Below, piece by piece: positions 49,465-60,700 of a DNA stretch of 64,000 bases (position 1 is the first letter of the stretch; every line of letters starts with the position of its first letter). The DNA is taken from positions 1,148,501-1,212,500 of the forward strand of contig NC_091888.1 of NCBI RefSeq assembly GCF_019399895.1, given 5' to 3'. A program made the translations under genes and the position numbers. Source of the DNA: Cardiocondyla obscurior (Eukaryota; Arthropoda; Insecta; Hymenoptera; Formicidae). The notes under the pieces were generated by a model, which did not search any database, was not told the origin of the DNA, and saw nothing but the letters and a program-made list of their open reading frames with translations.

Positions 49465-51535
49465 CGGCAGCAAATCTCTTGTGAATTATATGCTCGCGAA
49501 ATGGTACTTACTCGAAACTTCCGTTGTGTTGACTTCGCGCAGTTTCTCACGATATATTTCACGTTAATTCCTCGACGCGGTGATAGTAAGCCGAGCTATC
49601 GAAATTGAGGGACGAACAATTCGTTACGGATCGTGCCAAGCGCTCAACATCTTGCCCTAATGACATTCCTTCTACGTACCAACGTTTAATTCGGGTTTAA
49701 GATTAGTTTTGCATGAGAGTTCCTTTTAAAGACGAAAGATTTTTACTCTATTTGTACAGCTTTCACCGTTATACAATACTATTGTAAATTATTATACTAA
49801 TTATTTTGTTTTAGTTATAGAAATTTGAATGTATGAGTCGTGAGAATACAAATATGAATTAATTCTTTCTTATAAAAATACTTAGATGTAATTTCTTTTG
49901 CATTTTTTTTTATATATATACTCGTAATTACTTTCTGCGATTATCCTGCTATATAACTCTATACCTCAACTGAAATATTATCAGTCTTCTTTTTACAAAA
50001 CCCGGCGATTCTTATTACAGAATTGTTGCCGCATTAAGTTGCAGTTGTCATGAATTATTCCGCTCTTGTTTCCTTTCGATTTTGACTTGGAAATTTACTA
50101 TTGGCTAGAAATAACACATAAATATGGATTTATATGCGTAAATGGAGGTACAGCCCCGATATCGCAGGAACAGATTGCATTCAACAGAAAGTTGAAATTA
50201 TTTCACGGTACGGAAATTGTGTTACGGTTTCTATATTTTAATTATCGCGTATCCTCTTATCAGCTTTCGGGCTGTCAATCGATCACCAGGGGAAAAAAAA
50301 AAGAAATAAAAAAAAAAAATTTGTATGAAACGAACTCTCGGGCGCGAGGTTAAGCATAAAAGTGATCGAAGCGAGCGATGAACACGTGAATCTAGATTGC
50401 ATTGAATCATCCATCGTACTGTCAATAGATACCGATATGTGCAAACAGAATCTCTATCTTCGCGCGCTAGTTATATAAATCATACGGTAGGTATAATTGT
50501 AAAAGTTAGATATCCATATCGCGCTATGATATAGCCTGTCATGATCACTAGATTTGTTATAATTTAGATGATCGTTTCTCCAATACCTTTGCCACGTCCA
50601 GTATTGATATGCACCTGCTCTCACCTCAAATATCATTCTTTACAATCTCCATTCGGAGGCTGCGCACATTATACATACATTTTCCTAAATTTCGTTTTTA
50701 AAATGGACTATTAGTTGGAATTGCAGCCCTGCCGTCGCATAATGTGTACTTCGCGATAATATTTTACGTTACCCCGCAGCGCGGACTGGTTTTGAATCAC
50801 TGCCAGGATTTTCAATCGTCCCTTGCAACCAATGGGGATTTCTTGTTGAGACCGTTTAAAATGTAATACCGCAGTTATTATGTAAAGCGCAGGAAAATAT
50901 TTTTCCTCGAGATTTATTCTTGCTCGGTTGAATCAGAGCCGCTGGCATATCGCGTTATATTTTAATCATTATCATTTTCATCGCCGCGGTACAAATGTTG
51001 CCCGCTGTTTATTCGTATTATCGGCATCGAGGTTTGTTTAAAATAATTTAATTTTTTTTAGATATTCTGACAAACGCATTTGTATATAAGCGAGCCCTCA
51101 TCTTCGTGTACGCGCGCGTCGCGGTGGCTTCCTCTTCGTTAGAACTTAGGAGCCATCCGCAGTGCGTGACTACGAAAGTTTCTCGTATCGCGCTACAGTG
51201 ACTTTTCTGGAAGATCCCGGCAACTTTCCCGCTGTGCCTCTCTCCCTTTCTCTCTCGGCGATCCTTGCTTATAAACCGTCGTGAAAATTGCCTCAAGAGA
51301 TGTACGTAATATAAAACTTATTAATCTCAAGACTTCGCGCGGCATTATGTGATGGCCAATTTAATCTCGTTTGTAAGAGAGACGTTTGTAAATTATTGGA
51401 CGCTTTTTAACTAACAGCGAGAAACGATAATTGCCACTAACAGTCTTGTTACATCGATCTCACATTTCTCGTCTTGAGATTTTTGTTTCTTTGTTTCGTG
51501 GAAAAAAATTCTTTTCTTTTCTTTTTACGTACGCG

Positions 51536-51850
51536 ATGCAGAGATATCTATCGAGTACCAAGGCGACCGCATGTTCGCACTGCGGATTTCAGAATTACAC
51601 GCAAGTTGAAGTAGAATCAGTTGAGTTCGGAGATCCTTGGGAACCGGCAAATCCTGTTGGCAGACAAGAGCTTCAGAGATCCGCCACCATCCATCTTCTG
51701 AGCTCTTCGTTAGGAGAGCCGTCAGTGGCGTCTGACTGTTTAAAGAACTTTCACGGGATGTACTGTGATTTCCCGTACCTGAAACTTTTGCTTACCCGAA
51801 TGCCGAGTGCCGACGAAAACGAAAAGCGGTACATAGGCGAACAATTCTAG
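51536..51850 (+). other. Unassigned 104-codon ORF inside the DIP intron
   Basis: An ATG-initiated frame with balanced composition and codon use that looks more coding-like than its surroundings. It includes ACSHCGFQN (one CxxC pair), FGDPWEPANPVGRQELQR and a C-terminal DFPYLKLLLTRMPSADENEK. No signal peptide, membrane segment or known family was recognised, and no splice signals clearly frame it. It may be an orphan gene, a degraded element or chance. Confidence 0.22.
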
Positions 51851-53407
51851 ACGGAGTTGTTACCGAGTTCCTGGGTGGAAATACCTGAGGGGGAAAAGAA
51901 TTTGGGGTAGGGTAAAGCGCGGGAAACAACAACTCCTAAATGTAAATGTCTCGTCAGATTTAGATCTCGCGATAAGTCGATTAAGCATAATTCGCTCGCT
52001 AAGTAAAATGTCAAATAAAAATCGCTTTTCGCAATGACTACACTTGCATCGACGAATGCGACAATAAATATGTGTTGTTTTTTTATAAAGTTTTCATATA
52101 AATAACTTATAAAATGTATTTAGATTATGAGAAACTCATTTTGAAATTTTACGCCCAGAAAATAGGCCAGGAAACAGACCTTTTGCCATTACTCTTTAAA
52201 AGTTACCTGAATATATATTTTAATTAATTATAGTTATATATATTTTTTATTATATTTTATTTTATTTTATATATATATTTTTTTTTAATTATATTTTATT
52301 ACATATATTTTTGAATATTGACGTACGTGCATTTAAAAAATAATACAATGCATGTGTCACAATATTATTACAATATGTTTGGTAAAAATAATAATGTTAC
52401 GAATGAAAGCTAAATGTTTTTGCATCAATTAAAGAAGAAGAAAGAGTAGAAATGATACAATTTACCCTGTCTGAACGGGCTGTTTCTGGCTTAATTTGAG
52501 GAAGTATATATACATCGAAAAAAAGAGGCGAGGGAAAAGCGGAAGAGGCGCTATTTCCGCGGATCCAGATGTTGCCAAGCAGCAATAACGAATCCGAAAG
52601 GAAGCGAGATCTAGCGAGTATATCATTGTGCAAAATCGTGAACAATACAGCTTACCTAATCAAACGTAAAAAATTTTTTAATACCTAATTTTACACGAAT
52701 TCTTTATTAAATTACTTATTTAATATTTATTCTTAATGAAATGTAGAAAAACATTAAAAAATATTTCCTTAATAAAATTGATAAAAATTATAATTAAAGC
52801 AAACCCTCTGAAAATATTTTAATTACAAAGTATTCAAGAACTCTTACATTCTGATTCTTATGTTATTCTCTTAGCAAAAACGCGCTTTATAACGTTTCGC
52901 AGGAAAGAAAATGCGATAATAGGAGCCAAGTCGGACGGAATTCGTTGCTGTTTTTGTTCCAGTTATGAAGAACTATACGTAAAAAAGAGCTAAGTAAGAG
53001 TAATAAAAAAAAAAAAGAAAAAAAAAATAATAAAAGAATGAAAAGCGGTGGGCGCCCGTTGTGCTACCGGAGACGTTGCCTCGAATCCGCGGCAAGAGGA
53101 AATGAGAAGAAAGGTTTGGAGAAGCGGCTCGGAAGTCCTTGAAAGTGCATAAGCTTTGTCGCGGAATGAGCTTAGTTAGTAGCGAGTTACCTCGGTGGAG
53201 CGTAAAATACTAGCGTAATAATCTTCGCTCTTGGCAGCGGCGCATAGCAATGCGTCGCAATATTTTCTCTTCACCTTTCACCGGCCACCCGGCGATATCG
53301 CTATTATTATTTGCTAACGCTATTTAACGACGTGCGCTCTATCGCGCGCTGGACTGGAATCGCGCGGCAAGTAAGTTTGACATCGCTCGTAAAACTCAAG
53401 ACGCCGA

Positions 53408-53422
53408 GGGAGGGAGGGTGGG
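53408..53422 (+). other. G-quadruplex motif in DIP intron
   Basis: Four runs of exactly three G with one-base loops (A, A, T), on the sense strand, 430 bases before the acceptor of the 53852 exon. Confidence 0.7.
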
Positions 53423-53851
53423 TTTCGGGGACACATTCGTGGTTCTCGAGACGAAGAAAATTTTTCGCTGACGCGGGAACGCTTAGCTGCGGACTTTTAG
53501 AGACGGCGGCGTGACTTTGCGACGTGCTAATATGGAAATATTCAATGCAGAAACGTGGCACGATAAACGGACGGCTGGCTTCCTCCCTAGCTTTATGAAC
53601 TCGTGTCTGCTAAAGGTGTATTAAACGGGCATGTTGAAATTTTCAACGTGATGGTTACTCAACTTTGCTGTCAACGTCAGATCTTGAATTTTAGAGGATT
53701 AAATTTGTACTTGTACACGTATACGGTTACTTAACTAGCGAGGGCCTAGTTTGTTTCAGATTATTTCAATTATTAATACGTATGTATTTTATAATATGTA
53801 TATAATTACTTAATAATATATTTTTAAATATGGTTTTCTTTCTGCTTTTAG

Positions 53852-54059
53852 GTGGCGTGGATCCATGTTGGTCGCCAAATGCTACTTACTATTCACAAGC
53901 ACGTGGTCGTGAAAGTGCCCAGGTTTTCCGTGTCGCACGACAATCAGAAAACATGGTTACTTCATATTAACAGCGTGCAACAGGACGATCGGGGTTATTA
54001 CATGTGCCAAGTTAATACTAATCCGATGATAAGCCAAGTGGGCTTTCTTCAAGTCGTCG
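53852..54059 (+). CDS. DIP-delta: DIP-family Ig receptor, exon encoding most of Ig domain 1
   Basis: This exon has 69 codons plus one base. The acceptor is tttctgcttttag and the donor is G|GTAAAA. It opens with VAWIH, whose Trp (residue 3) is the invariant C-strand tryptophan. It continues with a histidine-rich C'-C'' segment (LLTIHKHVVVKVPRF) and the E-F region TWLLHINSVQQDDRGYYMCQ. The cysteine at residue 52 pairs with the one in the preceding exon. VNTNPMISQVGFLQVV is the G strand and linker typical of DIP Ig1, the domain that makes the Dpr contact. It enters in phase 0 and leaves in phase 1, so the last G joins TG of the next exon to give Val (VVV-PPN). The open frame runs on past the donor to 54115, but that extension is AT-rich intron, not protein. 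Confidence 0.93.
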
Positions 54060-54294
54060 GTAAAAATCATTTATTAATCATTTTCTTTTTTTTTAAATTA
54101 ATTTTAAAGATTTAACAGACAAGAAAATTATTTTTTAATAATATTTATAAGTCTATAACGCAGCCATGCTTATACTTCTTTCCAATTGAATATTTTTTAT
54201 CTAAAATTATTTTATTCTAATTAATTATATTTAATTATACGATATGATAGATAAGAGTCCGAATAAAAAAAGTGCTCTTTCGTGTATTTTCCAG
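54060..54294 (+). other. DIP-delta: Short intron of the DIP-like gene (235 bases)
   Basis: A phase-1 intron at the Ig1/Ig2 boundary, AT-rich throughout, with GTAAAA at its start and gtgtattttccag at its end. Removing it restores the family sequence QVVVPPNI across the junction. Confidence 0.9.
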
Positions 54295-54456
54295 TGCCAC
54301 CGAATATATTGGACTCTCTTTCTACGGAGAGCACAGTGGCAGTTCGAGAACATCAAAATATTACTCTCACATGCAAAGCCGACGGATATCCGCCGCCGAA
54401 ATTAATGTGGAAACGAGAAGATGGTCAAGTGATAAGCATCAACAAACACAACAAAG
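54295..54456 (+). CDS. DIP-delta: DIP-family Ig receptor, exon encoding first half of Ig domain 2
   Basis: The exon follows a 235-base intron, with acceptor gtgtattttccag and donor G|GTAAGT. It carries 2 + 53 codons + 1 base. It reads PPNILDSLSTESTVAVREHQ, then NITLTC with the Ig2 B-strand Cys at residue 26, then KADGYPPPKLMWKREDG, where Trp38 is the C-strand tryptophan. The PPNI entry, the VRE.QNI.LTC pattern and the MWKREDG block are DIP/lachesin Ig2 signatures. Asn21-Ile-Thr is a possible N-glycosylation site. The exon ends in phase 1 in the C'-D region, so the second Ig2 cysteine (expected in a GAYLC-type motif), Ig3 and the GPI or membrane tail must come from later exons. I did not find these before the end of the window. 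Confidence 0.92.
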
Positions 54457-55225
54457 GTAAGTGGTTTAAATCTTCCTATTTCACGCGCATTTTTATCTCA
54501 CGTTTTACCGTACGCGTACATCGCCGCGTTTAGTGCGTTTCATCATTTAATAACGTAACGTTTCGTAGTACCGAATTGAACATCTTGTTTCGAGCGTTTG
54601 AAGAATTTTCTTTGCTCGCTTATGTACCAACTTAAAAGCGATTCCACGAGTTTCCCTTACGACGTCTCGAGATCCCTTGTCTACGCGAGTCGAAACTTTG
54701 AAGCACTTTTACAAGTGGGAACCGGGCGTATTTGTAATGCAGCTCAAGTTCAATGCAGAAAGTAATTTTTGGTACGAAGATGTTCTTCCTCCGTACGTTT
54801 TTCTTCGGGGTCCCGTGAGCCCTGGCATCGACGTCTCGTTCGAATAGTAGATCGACGGACGTTCGCTGAATCGAAGAAATTCCAAGTAAATTTTCATCAA
54901 TTACGGACGTGAAGATATTTACCTGCGCCGGTCGGTCCGGCGAGACGTGTTGGAAAATGTGAGATAAAAAGTCGCGTCTTATCCCGTCGAACAGTTTCGC
55001 GTTTCTCTCAGAGTAATTCGATTTGCGAAAGCTTTTGTCACTCCGCTCGCACTTCCGTTACGTGTAAATGTGTCCCGGTAGGTTTGGCAAGAGAAAATGT
55101 ACGAACATACATTTAATTACTCGATGAAAACAATTGTGTTATTTAATCGTGCGTATCGCAAATCTCCGCGAGACGTATAAAATGTATTACGCTCGATACA
55201 AAACATCAGTCGTGGCCACCTTTTT

Positions 55226-55278
55226 ATTTATTAATTAATTCTCAAATGAATCAGTCATTTGAGAATTAACGAATAAAT
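55226..55278. repeat. Long hairpin (24-base arms, 5-base loop)
   Basis: Arms at 55226-55249 and 55255-55278 match at 22 of 24 positions around the loop ATCAG. Pairing stops abruptly outside the arms. Confidence 0.8.
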
Positions 55279-56277
55279 CCGCGGTAAAATCTTTAACCGA
55301 GGTAGTCTGTAAAGTGATTACATTATCACCACCGAGTGGCATTGTGAATTCTCCGTGTTTATCTCGACTTCGTCCTAGATTCAAATTTAGAACACTCGAA
55401 CGACAATATTTTTTTTATATCACAGCAGCGCGTGAAGGAACTTGAGTTTTTATTCCGATAATTATTCCCTTGCGTGTCACTGTTGTTAATCAGTCTCTCG
55501 ATTTAGCTCACGTGATTAATGTTTCAATTGAAATCTGTAGAAGCTTGCAAAAGGATCTTATCTATTTCGAGTTGACTATAATTTTTTTTTTACAGATTTT
55601 TATCGCAAACGCTTTACATATGCTTAGCTTTTAAGCCCTACTCTTTATAAATCTCAAACTTATCTCGAACATTACGTTAATTCCACATTTCTACGGATGT
55701 AGTGTCCGATCTCCGTTTAATACAATATCAAATTCGACCATTGCATACTCGAAAGCTGTACGTAAATATCCGATGGCAAGATTTCTAAGTATTAAAGTGT
55801 ACTCGTAATACGATTCGTATTAATTAAAACTAAAAAATAAGAGTGCATCGCTGGCACGTACTTGTTCCGGAATGCGAGATGTAATGTTTCCTGACATAAT
55901 TAATCGAAGACTGAGAGGCGACTAATTAACGGAGCGAAAGAAATTCACAGAGCTGGGTTCGACGTCAGCAGCCGCAAATCGTGGCAACGGTAACTCCTAA
56001 AGCGCGGCGCACGTTTATCTAATATCTGCATTATGTCTCCACGCGTGTTACGGCGTTATCGTCTTTGCACATTGAGCGTTAAGCTTCGGGACAGAACAGG
56101 GCAGACTACATACGCGCCATCGGAGAATGCCCAGAGGGTACGGCGCTCATGGTAAAGCAATAAAGTGCGATAAACTGTACAGTCCCCACCCACTCACCGT
56201 CGTGCTATTAGCAATGCAATTATCGCCTGCTTCTCTGGCAGTTGCCGCATCCGCGACGTCCTTTAGGTCTCTCTCGG

Positions 56278-56295
56278 TCTCTCTCTCTCTCTCTA
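56278..56295 (+). repeat. CT microsatellite
   Basis: CT dinucleotide run in the downstream DIP intron. Confidence 0.8.
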
Positions 56296-57564
56296 CATGT
56301 ATATGTATATCTTTTCTTCATGCCCGGAATAGAATTATGCCACGGAATGAAATTTCGTTATTTAATAATTCCATACATGATATCATTCGACATCCAATAA
56401 TTCCATACTCGTCGCCCTTTTTGTTAAACGTCAACTTCCCCACCTACAGATTCTTTTTTTCTTTCTTTTTTTTTTATCTCGATTGATTGAATTAAATCTC
56501 GCGATTTTTTATTCTCCATTCTGTCACGCTATTTCGACGAGTGAGAAATACGAGAGTGACAGATGTCATAATTGACCGATGATGCGTTTTTCGAATTAAA
56601 CTCTTTTCGTTCCGCGGTGTTAAACCCTATTTTTTTTTTTTTTTTGTTTTTACACTTGGCTTGTGCCGATCGATTTATTGATTAAGCGGATTACGTTTCC
56701 TCTCGCGAGAAACGTGCCAACGAGAAATCTTTAGTGGCCACGACCTATGAGTTATTACGGCCGAGTAAACTCTGCAGGTTTGCTCCATCTGCAGCGTGAT
56801 TAGTAATACAATTATCTACTTTCGCGGTTCCTTTCGTCGACGTTGCGAGCGTGCGCTCTCTCTTACTCTCCTCGCGCGTAATTCGCAAGTGGCGACAGTT
56901 CCACAATATAACTTGTAACTGTAAATATACTTGGAGTGGCGCGCGGTTATTGAATCCGCACGTTCGTACTCATAATTGTTAAAACGCGCAAGTTATGCGC
57001 GTGCCATGCCAAAATCCCTGGGCGAGCACGTGGTCGCAAGCTAACGTCACTAGATGCGATAAACTGGATAACGCAATTGCCGATTCGCGCAATTCTGTCC
57101 ACTAATCTGCGACCCGATCCCCGCATCTCATCGAATTACATTCGCGTTAATATCCAATCCGATGATACGAACAGAAACGATCATCGTGGTATTATTATCG
57201 CGATATTGAAACTTACGCTGAAATCGTTTGTACGAATTAACTTAATTAGTCCGAAAGCCGTCAGACGTTTGAATTCGGTGCGCCGCGAGTGACAATCATT
57301 AAAATCGACTTAAGAAAGGCCCCGTTCGGAGGGTGGCGCCTAGAAATCCATTAAAACGATGCGTTTAGTCGCGAAGACTTCGAAAGGACGCGCCAGCGCG
57401 AAGGGAGCAAGAAGGTAGGGGATACCGCATGGAAAACACAAGAGGTACATCGATGCAAACAGCGGATTAGCCAGGGGGATTTATATAACGGGGAAAGCTA
57501 TCTCGGTAAAGCTCGGGCGGAAGGCTTTTTACTCTCGACCCCGGTTGCTTCTTAAATATTGTAG

Positions 57565-57777
57565 AGATTAATCAACTCTCTCTCAGCCCTTCGTGGAGCG
57601 GGACACGAGCAGTGGAAGCAGCGTCTACCCCAACCTGAGAGGAGAAAACGTCCGTCAGCGGGGCAGACAGCTGGGTCCGCGGGTAGTAGAGAACCGCCGA
57701 GGGTGGAAAGGCGCGCCCTGCAGGCGGCTGTAAGAGCAGTCGCTCGAAAATTATGCGCACACACGGCACATCTATGA
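57565..57777 (+). other. GC-rich segment open on both strands
   Basis: On the plus strand, 70 codons are open between TAG and TGA without an ATG. A good acceptor (caactctctctcag, ending 57586) sits inside, followed by a basic, helix-like sequence (RVERRALQAAVRAVARKL). The minus strand is also open across the block, with its own acceptor-like tract. High GC reduces stop codons, so this may be only composition. No clear donor was found. Confidence 0.15.
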
Positions 57778-60700
57778 AATATGCACTTGGTTACTAAAGA
57801 TACGCGACGGTCTCCTTCGGCGGTGATTCTGACACGGAATTAAAAGGGTCTCTCTCTCGTTGTTGCCGCTGTTATTGTTGCGGAAGAACGCTGTGAGAAA
57901 CTTACGGACTGAAGCAGCAGCGGAGCTTCACGTGGTTAATTTCTTAGGGAAATTCTGCCTCGTTCAGTGCCCGTTAAAGCAGACATTATTATTAAAAGTG
58001 TTTGCGAAGACGGTTTTATTGAATATGCAATAAAATTTTGGAAAATGTACTTGAAATAAATTCGAATAAATTTATAAGATTGTACGTACTTTTTTTTTGT
58101 CTTTTTTTCTTCACGTAAAACGATCTATGGGCGTAATTACTTAGAATCAGTAACGAGTAACTAATTCTACGTAGGCATCGAATAATTTTATTAATTATTA
58201 TAACCGTTTTTGGGAAAAAAACAAATTTTTTTTTCAACATCGTTAAAACGATCTAAATCGGGTTAAATTTGCAAATCGCCGAGCGAGATCAATATTTTAC
58301 TTGCAACTTCTTTGTATAATACCGGCATTTGCGAGTGATACACACGTTAATAATGCATGCGCTCTCGTGCATACTTCTGCATGCTTATAATCCTTCGTGG
58401 TATTCATTTTTAACAACGCAACGAAGTTTACGCTAATTAAACACCGCGCGCCTCGTCCTAGCTTTGTGCTTAAAATCCCGTCGCATCCCATCCCCGTTTA
58501 AGTTTTCTTCTAAAAAACAACGATAGACTGTTATTCCCTTAATACCAGCGGCATAATAGGTTAAATACAGGTATAATTCAAGCGAATCAGAAGGATTGCA
58601 AGCTAAGGGCGTACTCCACGGTTCTTTGTATCCGTGTATATTCCCACCGCAATGCACCATAGAATAGCCACGGCGGCTCCGCACTAGTCATGATTATAAA
58701 TTGCTCGGAACAGCTTTCGAGCTATTCATTTTACCTTGTCAGCAATTAGCTTCCGCGTAATTCGAACGATTTTGACGAGCTAGCACGGGATGCCTTCGCA
58801 AAGCCGAATGAGAAACCGACAGGAATAACACTATCAAATAGCAAAAGCAGTTAAATCGCAAAGAATTATTGCGTTCAACTTCGATAAAAAAAAAAAAAAA
58901 ATAAAATAAAATATATGTATACTTGATATGAAAGATATTTTAAAGACATTCCTACTTGCCATTTTACTTTTGTGAGATAATATTAACTTCGCGTGCTTAG
59001 AATAAATGGGTCTAATAATTTAGGAGATATAACCCCTGTAATAAATTTTATGCATCTACAGATAGGGGAGTGCTACGTGCATTCCAATGAGATATAAATG
59101 CATATGCATCACCACACGTTCATAGTATTAATATTTCTTCGTAAAAAAATAAAAAAAAAAAAATAATAATAAATAAAACAAAATAAAAATAAAGTCGGGA
59201 TTACGTGCCACGAACGTTTGCAATTTTTTGTTCCTCGTATCAATCCGTTCTACAAATATAACTAACGATAAGCGAGTGTCTCGCGTTATGCGGAACATCG
59301 ATTACGGCGCGCAGTAATTAACGCGCTACAGTCGTACGTGTTGAGTTACGTAGAATCTTCCGGCAAGCGACACAATGCGCTGCCTATCCGTCAACAAATA
59401 ACAGGGTGCACAGCGCGGGGGAAGAGCATTTCGAGATGTCACGATCAGGAGCGACAATCTACCTCGTCCGTTGCGACGTCGTGCTGCGCGCCGAGATCGA
59501 GTTATCGGACTTCGTATCCACTTTCGAGGACGCATCGGTAACTTTTAACGAGCGCCAAAGTTCGGTCGCGCACACGTTTCGATACAACGACGCGTCTCAC
59601 ATGCTCTGCCTTACGTACTATCCGTATAAATACAGAATATAACTGGCATTTTACTTGAAAATAATTAACGTTGTTACTAATAAATAAAATAAATTTTTCT
59701 TTATCTCACGCAAAAATTTTTACCGCCTGAAAATGAAATTATTCTTAATAATCACATTTGTAATTACTTTTCTCCAGATAGAAAACAATAAAGTTATTAA
59801 TTTAAAAAAAAATGCTTGATTTTTACTGCGGTGAGATATTGTTAAAACTTACGTATTATTATTAATTGCTTAATGCAAGGCGCTTCGTGTACGTACGTAG
59901 ATATTAGTTCGTTAATATTAAAGATGTGTTTTATATTTATAGAGATTCTGTGCTCATGTACGTACGCACATACTTGGTTGTTTCGTTTTCAAGCGCGTGC
60001 TCACCTGCGCGTGTAGTGCACGTGAAGCTACATTAGGTATATGAGGGTGCTCGTTACGCGTACTAGACAATGTGATTTCCACGTTGTCGAGTCATGCCAA
60101 AGTGTCAGTCGCAGTAAGAGACAAGACAAGCTACATCGGCACTTTGTCCAGCTCGGGGCAAAACCAAAGTTTCCTGCTGTACAGGATATCGACGTGGAGA
60201 CTCCCTAATGGGATTGTTAAGGATAAATTGAATCCGGAATTTCAAGGAAGTCTCTACGTGATTGACAGTTCGATGCCGACATACTAATTCGGTTCTTAGC
60301 TCTTTCGCGCTAATTCGCGATTGTAAAAACCTTGTTAATTTAGTAGCATTATTATTATATAGCATCAAATTGCTCGAAATAATATAAAAAAAAAAAAATT
60401 TAGCCTCTTCCTTAAACGCTCCGCGTACTTTTAATTATTCACGACTGTCCTTCTGCCTGTCTGTTTTTTTTTTATTTTTTTATTTCAACATTTGCGACGT
60501 ACAGTGGCGAATTCAATTGTAAATGAAATGGCGCGATACTTTTAAAAAAGACCTTAACGAGATATCTTATATACAAAATGCTCGCGTGCACACGTGGGCC
60601 AAGAACTAACTTGCCACTCTACTAACTTTTATCGAAAGTGTGTAAATATTAATCAAAAGAGAATTATGAGTGCGACACGTAACTTCATTTATATCACACG

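Larger units (their letters stand above)
44792..53851 (+). other. DIP-delta: Intron of the DIP-like gene (9,060 bases)
   Basis: The interval between the first two recognised Ig exons, with donor AAG|GTAACG and acceptor ttttag|GTG, splitting Ig domain 1. It is AT-rich non-coding DNA. It contains a T18 run at 45956-45973, a GC-richer CpG block around 46480-46830, an (ACTG)5 microsatellite at 48408-48427, a T27 run at 49438-49464, an AT-only tract at 52230-52290, a G-quadruplex motif at 53408-53422 and an unassigned 104-codon frame at 51536-51850. Nothing else was recognised as a gene. Confidence 0.85.

Noticed and set aside
54060..54115. Extension of the Ig1 frame past 54059
   Set aside because: It follows a GTAAAA donor and turns into Phe/Ile/Leu-rich AT sequence; splicing to 54295 restores the family sequence.
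54272..54460. Overlapping frame across the Ig2 exon
   Set aside because: A shadow frame; the frame starting at 54295 gives the recognised Ig2 sequence.
55584..55640. Poly-T acceptor (tttttttacag) as the next Ig2 exon
   Set aside because: The following sequence stops within about ten codons and carries no Ig F-strand motif.
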